Below are positions 8,299 through 17,164 of a DNA stretch of 64,000 nucleotides, one piece after another. The DNA is taken from positions 32,552-96,551 of the forward strand of contig NZ_JAULSC010000009.1 of NCBI RefSeq assembly GCF_030518195.1. Reading direction: 5' to 3'. Source of the stretch: Nocardioides cremeus. GTDB taxonomy: Bacteria > Actinomycetota > Actinomycetes > Propionibacteriales > Nocardioidaceae. The first letter of the stretch is position 1, and the number at the start of each line of letters is the position of its first letter. The notes below the pieces were generated by a model. It ran no database searches. It was not told the DNA's origin and saw only the letters and a list, made by a program, of their open reading frames with translations. A program made the translations under genes and the position numbers.

Positions 8299-10644
8299 GA
8301 TCACGGCGCCGCTGTCGTCGGGCGCCCGCTCGACCCGCTTGGAACGCGGCTCGCGCGGCTCGACCGGCCACACCCGGTGCATCAGCACCGCCAGCGGCGT
8401 CGCGGTGAAGACCGAGGAGTAGGTGCCGACGAGCAGGCCGATGAGCAGCGCGAGCGCGAAGTCGGTCAACGAGTCGCCACCGAGCACGAAGAGCGCGCCC
8501 AGGATGAACATCGTGCCCAGGCCGGTGTTGATCGTGCGGGGCACGGTGGCCAGCACGGCCTCGTTGCAGGACTCCGCGAAGGTGGCGCCGCCCTCGCGGG
8601 TGCCACGCCACTTCTCGCGCACCCGGTCGAAGACGACGACGGTGTCGTTGACGCTGAGGCCGATGACGGTCAGCACGGCGGCGAGGAAGACCCCGTCGAC
8701 GGGGCGGCCCAGCCAGGCGAAGACGCCGATCACGATGGAGACGTCGTGCAGCATCGCGATCGCCGCCGAGGCGCCGAAGACCCAGCGGAAGCGCAGCGCC
8801 AGGTAGACCATCTGGGCGGCCAGGGCGATGCCGAGCGCGATCAGCGCCTTGTTGCGCAGCTCGTCACCGAGGGACGGCCCGATCAGCGAGTCGGACTCGA
8901 GGTCGGAGCCGGGTACCGCGGCGGTGACGGTGTCGCGGATGACCTGTGCCTGGTCGTTGTCGACGTCGCCGACCTTGACCACCAGGTCGCCGTCGCCGGA
9001 CGTCTGCACGACGGCGTCGTCGAAGCCGGCGTCGTCGAGGTCGGCGCGCACGGTCTCGACGTCGCCGGCGTCAGCGGCCTGCGAGGTGGTGAAGTCGAGG
9101 ACCCGGCCGCCGGTGAACTCGACGCCGAGGTTGAGCCCGTTGATCCCGATGCCGGCCAGCGCGGCCACCACGACGGCCGCGGACGTGACCAGCCAGATCT
9201 TCGAGCGGCCCATGATGTCGGGGTTGCGCTCGAGGAGCACGTCGTGGACCTTGCCGGTCTTCGCGAAGCCGGTCAGCGCCGGGCGGCGGCGCACGGCCTT
9301 GCGGGAGGCGGCGAACTCCACGAGCACCCGGCTGATGACCATCGCCGAGAACATCGAGGCGACGACACCGATCGTCAGGGTGACACCGAAGCCGCGTACC
9401 GGGCCCGTGGCCAGGAAGAAGAGCAGGCCACCGGCCAGCAGGGTCGTGACGTTGGAGTCGAGGATCGCCGACCAGGCCTTCGAGAAGCCGGTCGCGATCG
9501 CCTTCGCCGGTGGCGCCTTCTGCTCCGAGCTCTCCTCCTTGGCGCGCTCGAAGACCAGCACGTTGGCATCGATCGCCATGCCGATGGCCAGCACGAAGCC
9601 CGCCAGGCCCGGCAGCGTGAGGGTCGCACCGAGCGCGATCAGGATCGCGTACGAGATCAGCGCGTAGCAGCCCAGCGCCACGACGGCCAGGAAGCCGGAG
9701 AGGCGGTAGGCGAAGGTGATGAACAGGCCGGTGAGCAGCAGACCGATGAGGCCGGCCTGGAAGGAGGCGTCGATGGCCTCGTCGCCGAGCGTGGGGCCCA
9801 CGACCTGCTGGGAGATGATCTCGACCGGCAGCGGCAGCGCGCCGCCCTCGATGAGCAGGGCCAGGTTCTGCGCGGAGGCCTCGGTGAAGCTGCCGCTGAT
9901 CTGGGTGCGCCCGCCGAGCTGGCCGACGTCGCAGGTGGAGTCCTGGACCTGCGGGGAGCTGATGACCTCGCTGTCGAGGACGATCGCGACGCGGCGCTGC
10001 GGGTCACCCTGCTGGAAGCAGGCGGCGTCGCCGGTCAGGGAGGCCCAGGCGTCCTGGCCCTTGCTGGCGAACTCGACGTCGACCACCCACTGCACGCCCT
10101 GCTCCTGGATGCCGGCGGTGGCGCTGGAGACGTCGTCGCCCTCGAGCTGGGCGGGGCCGAGCACGAGCGGGGAGCCGTCCTCGTCGGTGGTCACGAAGCG
10201 GCCCTGCTGGTCGGTGTCGGGCTGCTGCGAGCCCTCCTCGGGCTCCTCGCCGGTGTTGCCCACGATGCTCGGGTCGGTGCCGAGCACCGGGTGGAAGGTC
10301 AGGCGCGCGGTCCGGCCGATCACGTCGGCGGCCTCGCGGGGGTCCTCGACGCCGGGCAGCTCGATGAGGATGCGGTTCTCCCCGGAGCGCACCAGGGTGG
10401 GCTCGGTGACACCCAGGGCGTCGACGCGCTCGCGGAGCACCTCGACCGCGCGGTCGGTGTTCTCGGCGTTGGCCTCGACGGTGTCGGTCGAGCTCGCCTC
10501 CAGGGTGATCTGGGTGCCTCCGGAGAGGTCCAGGCCCAGCTTGGGCGTCGATCCCAGGGTCAGCAGGACGGCACCGGTCAGGACCAGGACGGCGACGATG
10601 AAACGCCACCACGAGCTCTTGCGCATGCGCACATGGTCCGTCAT
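8296..10644 (-). CDS. secDF: Fused protein-export membrane protein SecDF
   Basis: SecD and SecF are the RND-family accessory subunits of the Sec translocon that use the proton gradient to pull preproteins outward. Here both are in one 782-residue polypeptide. The SecD half begins with a transmembrane segment and LGLDLSGGTQI, then the periplasmic P1 domain (RVDALGVTEPTL, about 95-130) and its membrane bundle. The SecF half begins near residue 470 with a second first-helix and GINGLNLGVEFTGGRVLDF, and ends in its own six-helix bundle and a charged tail. Actinobacteria usually have separate secD and secF next to yajC and ruv genes, so this fused, isolated copy is probably a paralogue. It starts at ATG 10644 (MTDHVRMRKSSWW). 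Confidence 0.9.
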   Translation of the reverse strand: MTDHVRMRKSSWWRFIVAVLVLTGAVLLTLGSTPKLGLDLSGGTQITLEASSTDTVEANAENTDRAVEVLRERVDALGVTEPTLVRSGENRILIELPGVEDPREAADVIGRTARLTFHPVLGTDPSIVGNTGEEPEEGSQQPDTDQQGRFVTTDEDGSPLVLGPAQLEGDDVSSATAGIQEQGVQWVVDVEFASKGQDAWASLTGDAACFQQGDPQRRVAIVLDSEVISSPQVQDSTCDVGQLGGRTQISGSFTEASAQNLALLIEGGALPLPVEIISQQVVGPTLGDEAIDASFQAGLIGLLLTGLFITFAYRLSGFLAVVALGCYALISYAILIALGATLTLPGLAGFVLAIGMAIDANVLVFERAKEESSEQKAPPAKAIATGFSKAWSAILDSNVTTLLAGGLLFFLATGPVRGFGVTLTIGVVASMFSAMVISRVLVEFAASRKAVRRRPALTGFAKTGKVHDVLLERNPDIMGRSKIWLVTSAAVVVAALAGIGINGLNLGVEFTGGRVLDFTTSQAADAGDVETVRADLDDAGFDDAVVQTSGDGDLVVKVGDVDNDQAQVIRDTVTAAVPGSDLESDSLIGPSLGDELRNKALIALGIALAAQMVYLALRFRWVFGASAAIAMLHDVSIVIGVFAWLGRPVDGVFLAAVLTVIGLSVNDTVVVFDRVREKWRGTREGGATFAESCNEAVLATVPRTINTGLGTMFILGALFVLGGDSLTDFALALLIGLLVGTYSSVFTATPLAVLMHRVWPVEPREPRSKRVERAPDDSGAVI

Positions 10645-10716
10645 CGGTTCTTTACGTCACACACCGGGCTCCGCGCCCCACCCCTGCGGGCCGTGTCGGC
10701 GGGGGAGCGGAGCCGG

Positions 10717-11493
10717 TCAGGCCGGGGGCCACACCTCCGGCGAGCAGGCCGCCACCAGCGCCCGGCGCCCGGCCCGTGCGAGCGGGCGCAGCGCCTGCGC
10801 ACGCGCCTCGGCCTCGGCGGCGCTGATGGCGCCCCCGTCGTCCTCGAGCGCCAGCTCGGCGATCTCCAGGGCCTGCAGGCCCCGGGCAGCGAGCTCGACG
10901 CAGCGCGCCGGCACCCCCGGCGGGGCGTCCAGGCCGTCGCGGTGGCGCAGGTCCATCAGCCGGTCGGCGACCTCGGGGCGCCACCGGGCGACCTCGAGGC
11001 GGGCCAACAGGTCGGCCGTCTGCGGCAGGGCAGCCCGCAGCCCCCGGTCGGCCTCGCCGACGTCGGGCAGCTGCCGGCGCGCGGCCGGCTCGGCCACCCA
11101 GGTGGTCGCGGCGCCCACGACCTGCGGCACCAGCCCGACGCAGCCGGGGGCTCCGGGCAGCGTCCGCATGCCGGCGCCGGTGACCACGGCCGCCTCGCCC
11201 GCCTCCAGCGCGGCGGCGTTGAAGGACGGCGGGCCGCCCAGCCCGACCGGGTCGCCCTCGACCCCGAAGGCGGCGCCGATGGTGTCGGCGCCCTCCACGC
11301 GCAGCCGCGCGAGCCCGCCCAGCAGGGTCTCGGTGCCCTCCCCGCCCAGGCCCAGCGCCCCCAGGCCGGCGACGGCGTGCGTGGCCTGGTCGTCGATGAC
11401 CGCGTCGACCACCAGGTCGGCCGCGACGTGCCCCCGCAGCCACGACGTGCCCCACCAGGCGAGACGGGCGGCGGCGGGCAGGGGTGAGGTCAC
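10717..11493 (-). CDS. Conserved hypothetical protein (Rv1486c-like position)
   Basis: This 258-residue protein begins with GTG at 11493 (VTSPLPAAARLAWWGTSWLRG). It is Ala/Leu/Gly-rich, with no signal peptide, no membrane segment and no motif I recognise. Its codon use is typical of real genes here, and the upstream extension of the same frame overlaps the ABC ATPase and NfeD genes and is discarded. In mycobacteria a conserved hypothetical (Rv1486c) sits divergently beside an NfeD-like and an SPFH gene. The same neighbourhood is seen here, and I infer orthology from position, not from alignment. The function is unknown. Confidence 0.7.
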   Translation of the reverse strand: MTSPLPAAARLAWWGTSWLRGHVAADLVVDAVIDDQATHAVAGLGALGLGGEGTETLLGGLARLRVEGADTIGAAFGVEGDPVGLGGPPSFNAAALEAGEAAVVTGAGMRTLPGAPGCVGLVPQVVGAATTWVAEPAARRQLPDVGEADRGLRAALPQTADLLARLEVARWRPEVADRLMDLRHRDGLDAPPGVPARCVELAARGLQALEIAELALEDDGGAISAAEAEARAQALRPLARAGRRALVAACSPEVWPPA

Positions 11494-11529
11494 GGCGGGT
11501 GAGGGTACGCCGGTGGTTAGGGTGACGCC

Positions 11530-12324
<795 letters not shown>

Positions 12325-12390
12325 GCCCGCACCGGCCTCCACGGCCGCGTCAGGTAAAGACCCGCACCGACGTCTGGGTAGGGTGAGGTC

Positions 12391-12852
12391 ATGGAGTGGT
12401 GGAGCGACAACAGCTGGGTCGCCTGGCTCGGCCTCGCGGCCGCCCTCGGCGTCGTCGAGATGTTCAGCCTCGACCTGATCTTCATGATGCTGGCGGTCGG
12501 GGCGCTGACCGGTGCCGTGGCCGGCGCGTTCGACCTGCCGCTGGCCCTGCAGCTGCTCGCCGCCGCGGGCGCCTCGCTGGCCACGCTGACGCTGCTGCGC
12601 CCGCGCCTGGTCGCTCGGCTGCACGGCGGGCCCGAGCTGACCCTGGGCCACGACCGGCTCCTGGGCACCCAGGGCCAGGTCACGGTGCGCATCAGCGCCA
12701 CCGACGTGGGCCGGGTCCGCCTCGCGGGCGAGGAGTGGACGGCAGCGCCGTACGACACGATGACCACCATCGAGCCGGGTGAGACCGTCGAGGTGCTGCA
12801 GATCCGCGGCGCCACGGCCTACGTGCACCCCGTCCCGCGCCTCGAGTCCTGA
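12391..12852 (+). CDS. NfeD-like membrane protein
   Basis: This 153-residue protein has two or three transmembrane segments in the first 70 residues (WVAWLGLAAALGVVEMF, DLIFMMLAVGALTGAVAG, LALQLLAAAGASLATL) and a C-terminal OB-fold domain (about 85-150: LGTQGQVTVRI, RVRLAGEEW, VEVLQIRGATAYVHP). This is the short NfeD form without the ClpP-class protease domain. NfeD proteins partner SPFH-domain proteins encoded next door, and the next gene here is exactly that, 70 bases downstream. The pair is probably co-transcribed and involved in membrane microdomain organisation or quality control. Confidence 0.9.
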   Translation: MEWWSDNSWVAWLGLAAALGVVEMFSLDLIFMMLAVGALTGAVAGAFDLPLALQLLAAAGASLATLTLLRPRLVARLHGGPELTLGHDRLLGTQGQVTVRISATDVGRVRLAGEEWTAAPYDTMTTIEPGETVEVLQIRGATAYVHPVPRLES

Positions 12853-12922
12853 CCACCCGCACGACCACCCGCACGATCACCTGCTCGACCACCCAGCACG
12901 TCCCAACACCCGAGGAGAACTC

Positions 12923-14065
12923 ATGGGTCTCGCCATCCTCATCGTGGCCGCGGTGCTGTTCCTGTTCGTCGCCGTCGTGCTCGCCAAGACGATCCGGATC
13001 GTGCCGCAGGCGCGGGCCGCGATCGTCGAGCGCTTCGGCAAGTACAAGAACACCCTCTCGCCCGGCCTCAACATCGTGGTCCCCTTCATCGACAAGGTGC
13101 GCTACGTCATCGACATGCGCGAGCAGGTCGTGAGCTTCCCGCCGCAGCCGGTGATCACCGAGGACAACCTGGTGGTCTCGATCGACACCGTCATCTACTT
13201 CCAGGTCACCGACTCGGTGGCCGCGACCTACGAGATCGCCAACTACATCCAGGCCGTCGAGCAGCTGACGATGACCACGCTGCGCAACATCGTCGGTGGC
13301 ATGGACCTCGAGGAGACGCTGACCAGCCGCGACGAGATCAACACCCGGCTGCGCGGGGTGCTCGACGAGGCCACCGGCAAGTGGGGCATCCGGGTCAACC
13401 GCGTCGAGCTCAAGGGCATCGACCCGCCGCCCTCCATCAAGGACTCGATGGAGAAGCAGATGCGCGCCGACCGCGACAAGCGCGCGCTGATCCTGACCGC
13501 CGAGGGTGAGCGCCAGTCCGCGATCCTGACCGCCGAGGGCCAGAAGCAGTCGGCGATCCTGACCGCCGAGGGCGACCGCGAGTCGCAGATCCTGCGCGCC
13601 CAGGCCGACCGGGAGTCGCAGATCCTGCGCGCCCAGGGTGAGGGCCAGGCGATCCAGACCGTCTTCCAGGCCATCCACGACGGCCGCCCCGACCAGTCGC
13701 TGCTGGCCTACCAGTACCTGCAGATGATGCCCAAGATCGCCGAGGGCGACGCCAACAAGGTCTGGATCGTGCCCAGCGAGATCGGCAAGGCCCTCGAGGG
13801 GCTCGGCTCGACGATGAACGACCTCAAGGGCATCCCGCAGGAGGTCGAGGGCCCGCTCAAGCGCGTCGACATGGGCCCCAGCGAGCCGAAGGTGCCCGAG
13901 ACCGCCGGCAGCAGCGGCTCAAGCAACGCCGCGGTGCAGGCCGCCATCGAGGAGGCGGCGCGAGCCGCCAACCCGGGCAGGGCCCGCGCCGAGGCGGCTG
14001 GATCCACGAAGCCCGCTCCCGACGCCGACCCCTCCACCGACCCCGCGCAGGGCGGCTCCGAGTGA
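12923..14065 (+). CDS. SPFH-domain (stomatin-like) membrane protein
   Basis: This 380-residue protein starts at ATG 12923, twelve bases after a strong GAGGAG site. One N-terminal transmembrane helix (residues 2-22) is followed by the SPFH/Band-7 domain (about 23-185; IVERFGKYKN, VVPFIDKVRYVIDMREQ), then a predicted coiled coil made of 11-residue repeats (see the repeat at 13490), and a disordered Pro/Ser/Ala-rich tail. Stomatin-like proteins oligomerise at the inner membrane and pair with NfeD, here encoded immediately upstream. In mycobacteria the equivalent gene is Rv1488. The role in this organism is inferred only. Confidence 0.9.
   Translation: MGLAILIVAAVLFLFVAVVLAKTIRIVPQARAAIVERFGKYKNTLSPGLNIVVPFIDKVRYVIDMREQVVSFPPQPVITEDNLVVSIDTVIYFQVTDSVAATYEIANYIQAVEQLTMTTLRNIVGGMDLEETLTSRDEINTRLRGVLDEATGKWGIRVNRVELKGIDPPPSIKDSMEKQMRADRDKRALILTAEGERQSAILTAEGQKQSAILTAEGDRESQILRAQADRESQILRAQGEGQAIQTVFQAIHDGRPDQSLLAYQYLQMMPKIAEGDANKVWIVPSEIGKALEGLGSTMNDLKGIPQEVEGPLKRVDMGPSEPKVPETAGSSGSSNAAVQAAIEEAARAANPGRARAEAAGSTKPAPDADPSTDPAQGGSE
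13490..13654 (+). repeat. Five 33-bp in-frame tandem repeats in the SPFH gene
   Basis: The unit starting ATCCTG recurs at 13490, 13523, 13556, 13589 and 13622, exactly 33 bases apart. It encodes five 11-residue units of the form I-L-(T/R)-A-(E/Q)-(G/A)-(E/Q/D)-(R/K)-(Q/E)-S-(A/Q), with the last unit diverging. Eleven-residue periodicity suits an extended right-handed coiled coil. The first three units begin ILTAEG and the last two ILRAQ, which suggests stepwise duplication. Confidence 0.9.
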
Positions 14066-14075
14066 CCGACTGCCG

Positions 14076-14846
14076 GTGAGCCTGCTCGAGACGGCCGCGA
14101 TCCTGCTCGCCGGGGTCGCGGCCGGTTCCATCAACGCCGTCGTGGGCTCCGGCACGCTGATCACCTTCCCGACGCTGCTGGCCTTCGGGGTCCCGCCGGT
14201 GACGGCCAACGTCTCCAACAACGTGGGGCTCTTCCCGGGCTCGCTGTCCGCGGCCTGGGGCTACCGGCGCGAGCTCGCGGGGCAGCGGCGACGGGTGCTG
14301 CGCCTGGGCGTGGCCTCCCTGCTGGGCGGCACGGTCGGCGCGGTGCTGCTGCTCGTGCTGCCCGAGGACGCCTTCGCCACCATCGTCCCGGTGCTGGTGC
14401 TGCTCGGGGTGGTGCTGGTGGTCGTGCAGCCGGCCGTCTCGCGCCGGGTCGCGGCCCGGCGCGCCTCGCGGGGCCCCGGTGCGGCGGCGCGCGACGGCGC
14501 GGCCTGGGTGTGGCCGGCCGTGCTGGCCACCGGCGTGTACGGCGGCTACTTCGGCGCCGCGCAGGGCGTGCTGCTGATGGGGGTGCTCGGCATCGGCGTC
14601 GAGGAGGGCCTGCAGCGCCTCAACGCCGTCAAGAACGTGCTGGCCGGCACCGTCAACGGGGTCGCGGCCGTGGTGTTCGTGGCCGTGGCCGACGTCGACT
14701 GGCGCATCGTCGCGGTGATCGCCGTCGGCGCCGTCGTCGGCGGCCAGCTGGGCGCCCACCTGGGGCGCCGGCTGCCGCCGCTGCTGCTGCGCGCCGTGAT
14801 CGTCGCGGTCGGCACCACCGCCTTCGTGGTGCTGGTGCTCGGCTAG
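14076..14846 (+). CDS. TauE/SafE-family membrane exporter
   Basis: This 256-residue membrane protein has about eight hydrophobic helices and the typical family opening (ILLAGVAAGSINAVVGSGTLITFPTLLAFGV), repeated in the second half (YGGYFGAAQGVLLMGVLG). The family moves sulfite, sulfoacetate or other organosulfur anions, but the substrate cannot be read from sequence. It starts at GTG 14076, eleven bases after the SPFH stop. Its TAG stop lies on the palindromic CTAG that is also the stop of the convergent DUF4267 gene, so the two ends overlap by four bases. Confidence 0.85.
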   Translation: MSLLETAAILLAGVAAGSINAVVGSGTLITFPTLLAFGVPPVTANVSNNVGLFPGSLSAAWGYRRELAGQRRRVLRLGVASLLGGTVGAVLLLVLPEDAFATIVPVLVLLGVVLVVVQPAVSRRVAARRASRGPGAAARDGAAWVWPAVLATGVYGGYFGAAQGVLLMGVLGIGVEEGLQRLNAVKNVLAGTVNGVAAVVFVAVADVDWRIVAVIAVGAVVGGQLGAHLGRRLPPLLLRAVIVAVGTTAFVVLVLG

Positions 14847-15229
14847 ACGCCGGTGCCCGGCCGGGCCCCGCGGGTCCCGCTGCGCAGGCCCAGCAGGCCC
14901 GAGAGCACCGCGCCGGAGGCGACGCCGGTCATCACCCGCGCGTCGAGGACCTCGAGGCCCTGCTCGCGCGGGGCCAGGTGGCCGGCCACGGCATCCGCCA
15001 GGTCGACCCCGGCGCCCAGCAGCACCAGGACGGTGCGCCCGCGTCCCGACGCGGCCAGCGTGGCCACGCCCAGCGCCACCTCGCGCGAGCCGAAGAGCCG
15101 GGCCACGAATCCCGCCTGCGGGTTGGCCGCCACGTCGACGCCGAACATGCGGGTGACGAGGTCGGGCCGGGCCAGGGCGGCGGTGCCGATGGCGATCCGG
15201 CCGAAGGAAAGTCCGGTGACGGGGTTCAT
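14843..15229 (-). CDS. Small membrane protein, DUF4267-like
   Basis: This 128-residue protein has three or four hydrophobic segments and the pattern FGRIAIGTAALARPDLVTRMFGVDV ... RLFGSREVALGVATL seen in DUF4267-type proteins, which are small membrane proteins of unknown function. The ATG at 15229 follows the stop of nothing on its strand by 23 bases, and it is the last gene of a possible GDPD-hydrolase-DUF4267 run. The function is unknown. Confidence 0.65.
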   Translation of the reverse strand: MNPVTGLSFGRIAIGTAALARPDLVTRMFGVDVAANPQAGFVARLFGSREVALGVATLAASGRGRTVLVLLGAGVDLADAVAGHLAPREQGLEVLDARVMTGVASGAVLSGLLGLRSGTRGARPGTGV

Positions 15230-15252
15230 GCCCCGGACCCTAGCGGCGCTGC

Positions 15253-16245
15253 TCAGCCCGGGGGCGTGGCCTCGCCGACGTACGCGCGGTGCCAGCGCTC
15301 GATCTCGTCGTAGGCCCGCCGGCGCGCGTCGGGCCGGGAGAGCACCACGTCGTGCCGGGCGCCGGGCACCGCCACGTAGGTCACGTGGGCGCCCAGCGCG
15401 GTGGCCCAGCGCCGGATCTGCGGCACCTCCAGCACGATGTCGGCGCTGTGCACCTCGTCGCCCATCTCGGTGGGCACCCCCGAGCGGTCCGAGGACAGCA
15501 CCAGCACCGGCGCCGGCACGTCGAGGCCGCGCTGCAGCCGGGCGTGGCCGGTGCGCACCGCGCGCAACCACCCGACGTACACCGCGAAGGACTCGAGGGG
15601 CTTCCAGGTCAGGTCGAAGTCCCACTCGCCGCCGTGGTCGCGGTGCAGGCTGCGGCCGTAGAGGCCCGAGACGTCGCGGCGGATCTCGCGCATCGGCTGG
15701 CGCGCACCCAGCTGCTTGATCACCGCGGTGCCGACCGTGCGCAGCAGCACGCTGCCCTGCAGGTCGAGCCAGGGCGAGTTGAGCACCAGCCCCACCAGCT
15801 CGGCGGGGCGCCGCCGGTCGAGCCACAAGGAGGTCACCAGCCCGCCGGTGGAGTGCGCCGCCACGACGACCTGCTCGTGGCCGTCACGCTCGGTGATGCG
15901 CTGCCAGGCCACGTCGAGCTCGGCGTCGTAGTCGGCGAGGTCGGTGACGTACGTCGGGGTCTGCCCGGGCCGGATGGAGCGGCCGTACTTGCGCAGGTCG
16001 AGGGCGTAGAAGTCGTAGCCGCGCTCGAGCCACCACTGGGCGAACCCGGTCTGGAAGAAGTAGTCGGCGAAGCCGTGCACGTAGAGCACCGCACGACCGG
16101 AGGGCCGGGGAGAGCGGTGGCTGACCAGGGTGGCGACGAGGGGGCCCTCGTGGTCCTCCCCGAGGTCGATGGTCTCGGCGAGCCAGGGCTCTCCGAGCAC
16201 GTCGGTGACGGCCTCGGCGGGGTCGACGGCGTCGCTGTGCGGCAT
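15253..16245 (-). CDS. Alpha/beta hydrolase (S33/lysophospholipase type)
   Basis: This 330-residue soluble enzyme has the alpha/beta-hydrolase fold. An oxyanion-forming VLYVHGFADYFFQTGFAQW motif lies near residue 50, and the nucleophile elbow reads A-A-H-S-T-G-G, with Ala in place of the first Gly. The acid and His residues are probably those in the Asp-Ser-Asp region near 245 and in PGARHDVVLS (about 300). There is no signal peptide. The gene lies twelve bases after the glycerophosphodiester phosphodiesterase gene on the same strand, so both may act on lipid-derived substrates, though this is inference. Confidence 0.8.
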   Translation of the reverse strand: MPHSDAVDPAEAVTDVLGEPWLAETIDLGEDHEGPLVATLVSHRSPRPSGRAVLYVHGFADYFFQTGFAQWWLERGYDFYALDLRKYGRSIRPGQTPTYVTDLADYDAELDVAWQRITERDGHEQVVVAAHSTGGLVTSLWLDRRRPAELVGLVLNSPWLDLQGSVLLRTVGTAVIKQLGARQPMREIRRDVSGLYGRSLHRDHGGEWDFDLTWKPLESFAVYVGWLRAVRTGHARLQRGLDVPAPVLVLSSDRSGVPTEMGDEVHSADIVLEVPQIRRWATALGAHVTYVAVPGARHDVVLSRPDARRRAYDEIERWHRAYVGEATPPG

Positions 16246-16257
16246 GACCGGAGTCTC

Positions 16258-17118
16258 TCAGCCCGTCCGGCGCCTGGTGCGCGGGGCTCGTGGGGCGCGT
16301 GGTGGGCGCGGCGGGCGGCCGCTGCGGTGGCGGGGGTAGCCGTCACGGGCGGTCAGCGCCAGCGCCGGCTCGTTGCTGGTGACCAGCCAGGCCCGGCCCG
16401 GACGCATCCAGTAGCGCAGGGAGTCCTCGGTGTCGACGGTCCACACCAGCAGCGGGAGGCCACGGCGGCGCGCGAAGGCGGCGACCCCGAAGCGGGCCAG
16501 GGTGTGCTTGGCCACCACCAGGTTGGCCCGCGACTCGGTGTAGCGCAGCCGGGGGAGCAGCTCGGAGGCCCGGATCCGCACCTGGCGGTGCCAGGGCAGC
16601 CCGCGCACGCTGCGACCCAGCGAGAGGCCCACCAGCAGGTCGTGGCCCTCGGCGTCGGACCAGTCGCGCACCGCGCGCACCGCCTTGTCCTCCAGCGTGG
16701 TGACGATGACCTGGTCGGCGCCCAGCACCTGCACCGCCCGCCGGGCGGCCTGCACCTCCCAGGTGGCCGCGGGCTCGGCGTACAGGCTGTCGGGCGAGGT
16801 GAACTTCAGGTCGATGTGGGCGCGGGTGACCCCGGCCAGCGCCGCGAGGACCTCCTCGTAGCGCAGGAAGTGCGGCGCCCGCGACGAGAACTCCTCGAAG
16901 CTCAGCGCCGCCAGCGGCACCCGTCGCTCCTCCACCCACATCCAGTCGTCGTGGTAGAGCACCAGGACGCCGTCGGCGCAGCGCTGCACGTCGAACTCGA
17001 TGAAGTCGACGTCGAGGTCGAGCGCGTTCTCGAGCGCGACCCGGGTGTTCTCCAGCGCCCGGTCGCCGCCGGCCCCGCAGCGGTGGGCACTGACCAGCAC
17101 CGGATCCTTGGCACGCAC
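16258..17118 (-). CDS. Glycerophosphodiester phosphodiesterase family protein
   Basis: This 286-residue enzyme of the GDPD family hydrolyses glycerophosphodiesters to glycerol-3-phosphate and an alcohol. The catalytic start is S-A-H-R-C-G-A-G-G-D-R-A-L-E-N-T, where most members read HRG and PENT, so a Cys replaces the Gly. The metal-binding FIEFDVQRCADGVLVLYHDD follows and is intact. I chose the GTG at 17118 because the long upstream frame is Arg/Pro-rich and runs into the catalase. The C-terminal 25 residues are Pro/Arg-rich and probably disordered. No signal peptide is seen, which suggests a cytosolic role in phospholipid turnover. Confidence 0.85.
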   Translation of the reverse strand: MRAKDPVLVSAHRCGAGGDRALENTRVALENALDLDVDFIEFDVQRCADGVLVLYHDDWMWVEERRVPLAALSFEEFSSRAPHFLRYEEVLAALAGVTRAHIDLKFTSPDSLYAEPAATWEVQAARRAVQVLGADQVIVTTLEDKAVRAVRDWSDAEGHDLLVGLSLGRSVRGLPWHRQVRIRASELLPRLRYTESRANLVVAKHTLARFGVAAFARRRGLPLLVWTVDTEDSLRYWMRPGRAWLVTSNEPALALTARDGYPRHRSGRPPRPPRAPRAPRTRRRTG

Positions 17119-17164
17119 GGGGCGCCACTCTACGGACAGCGGCGCCCCGTGCGACCGGGACGGG

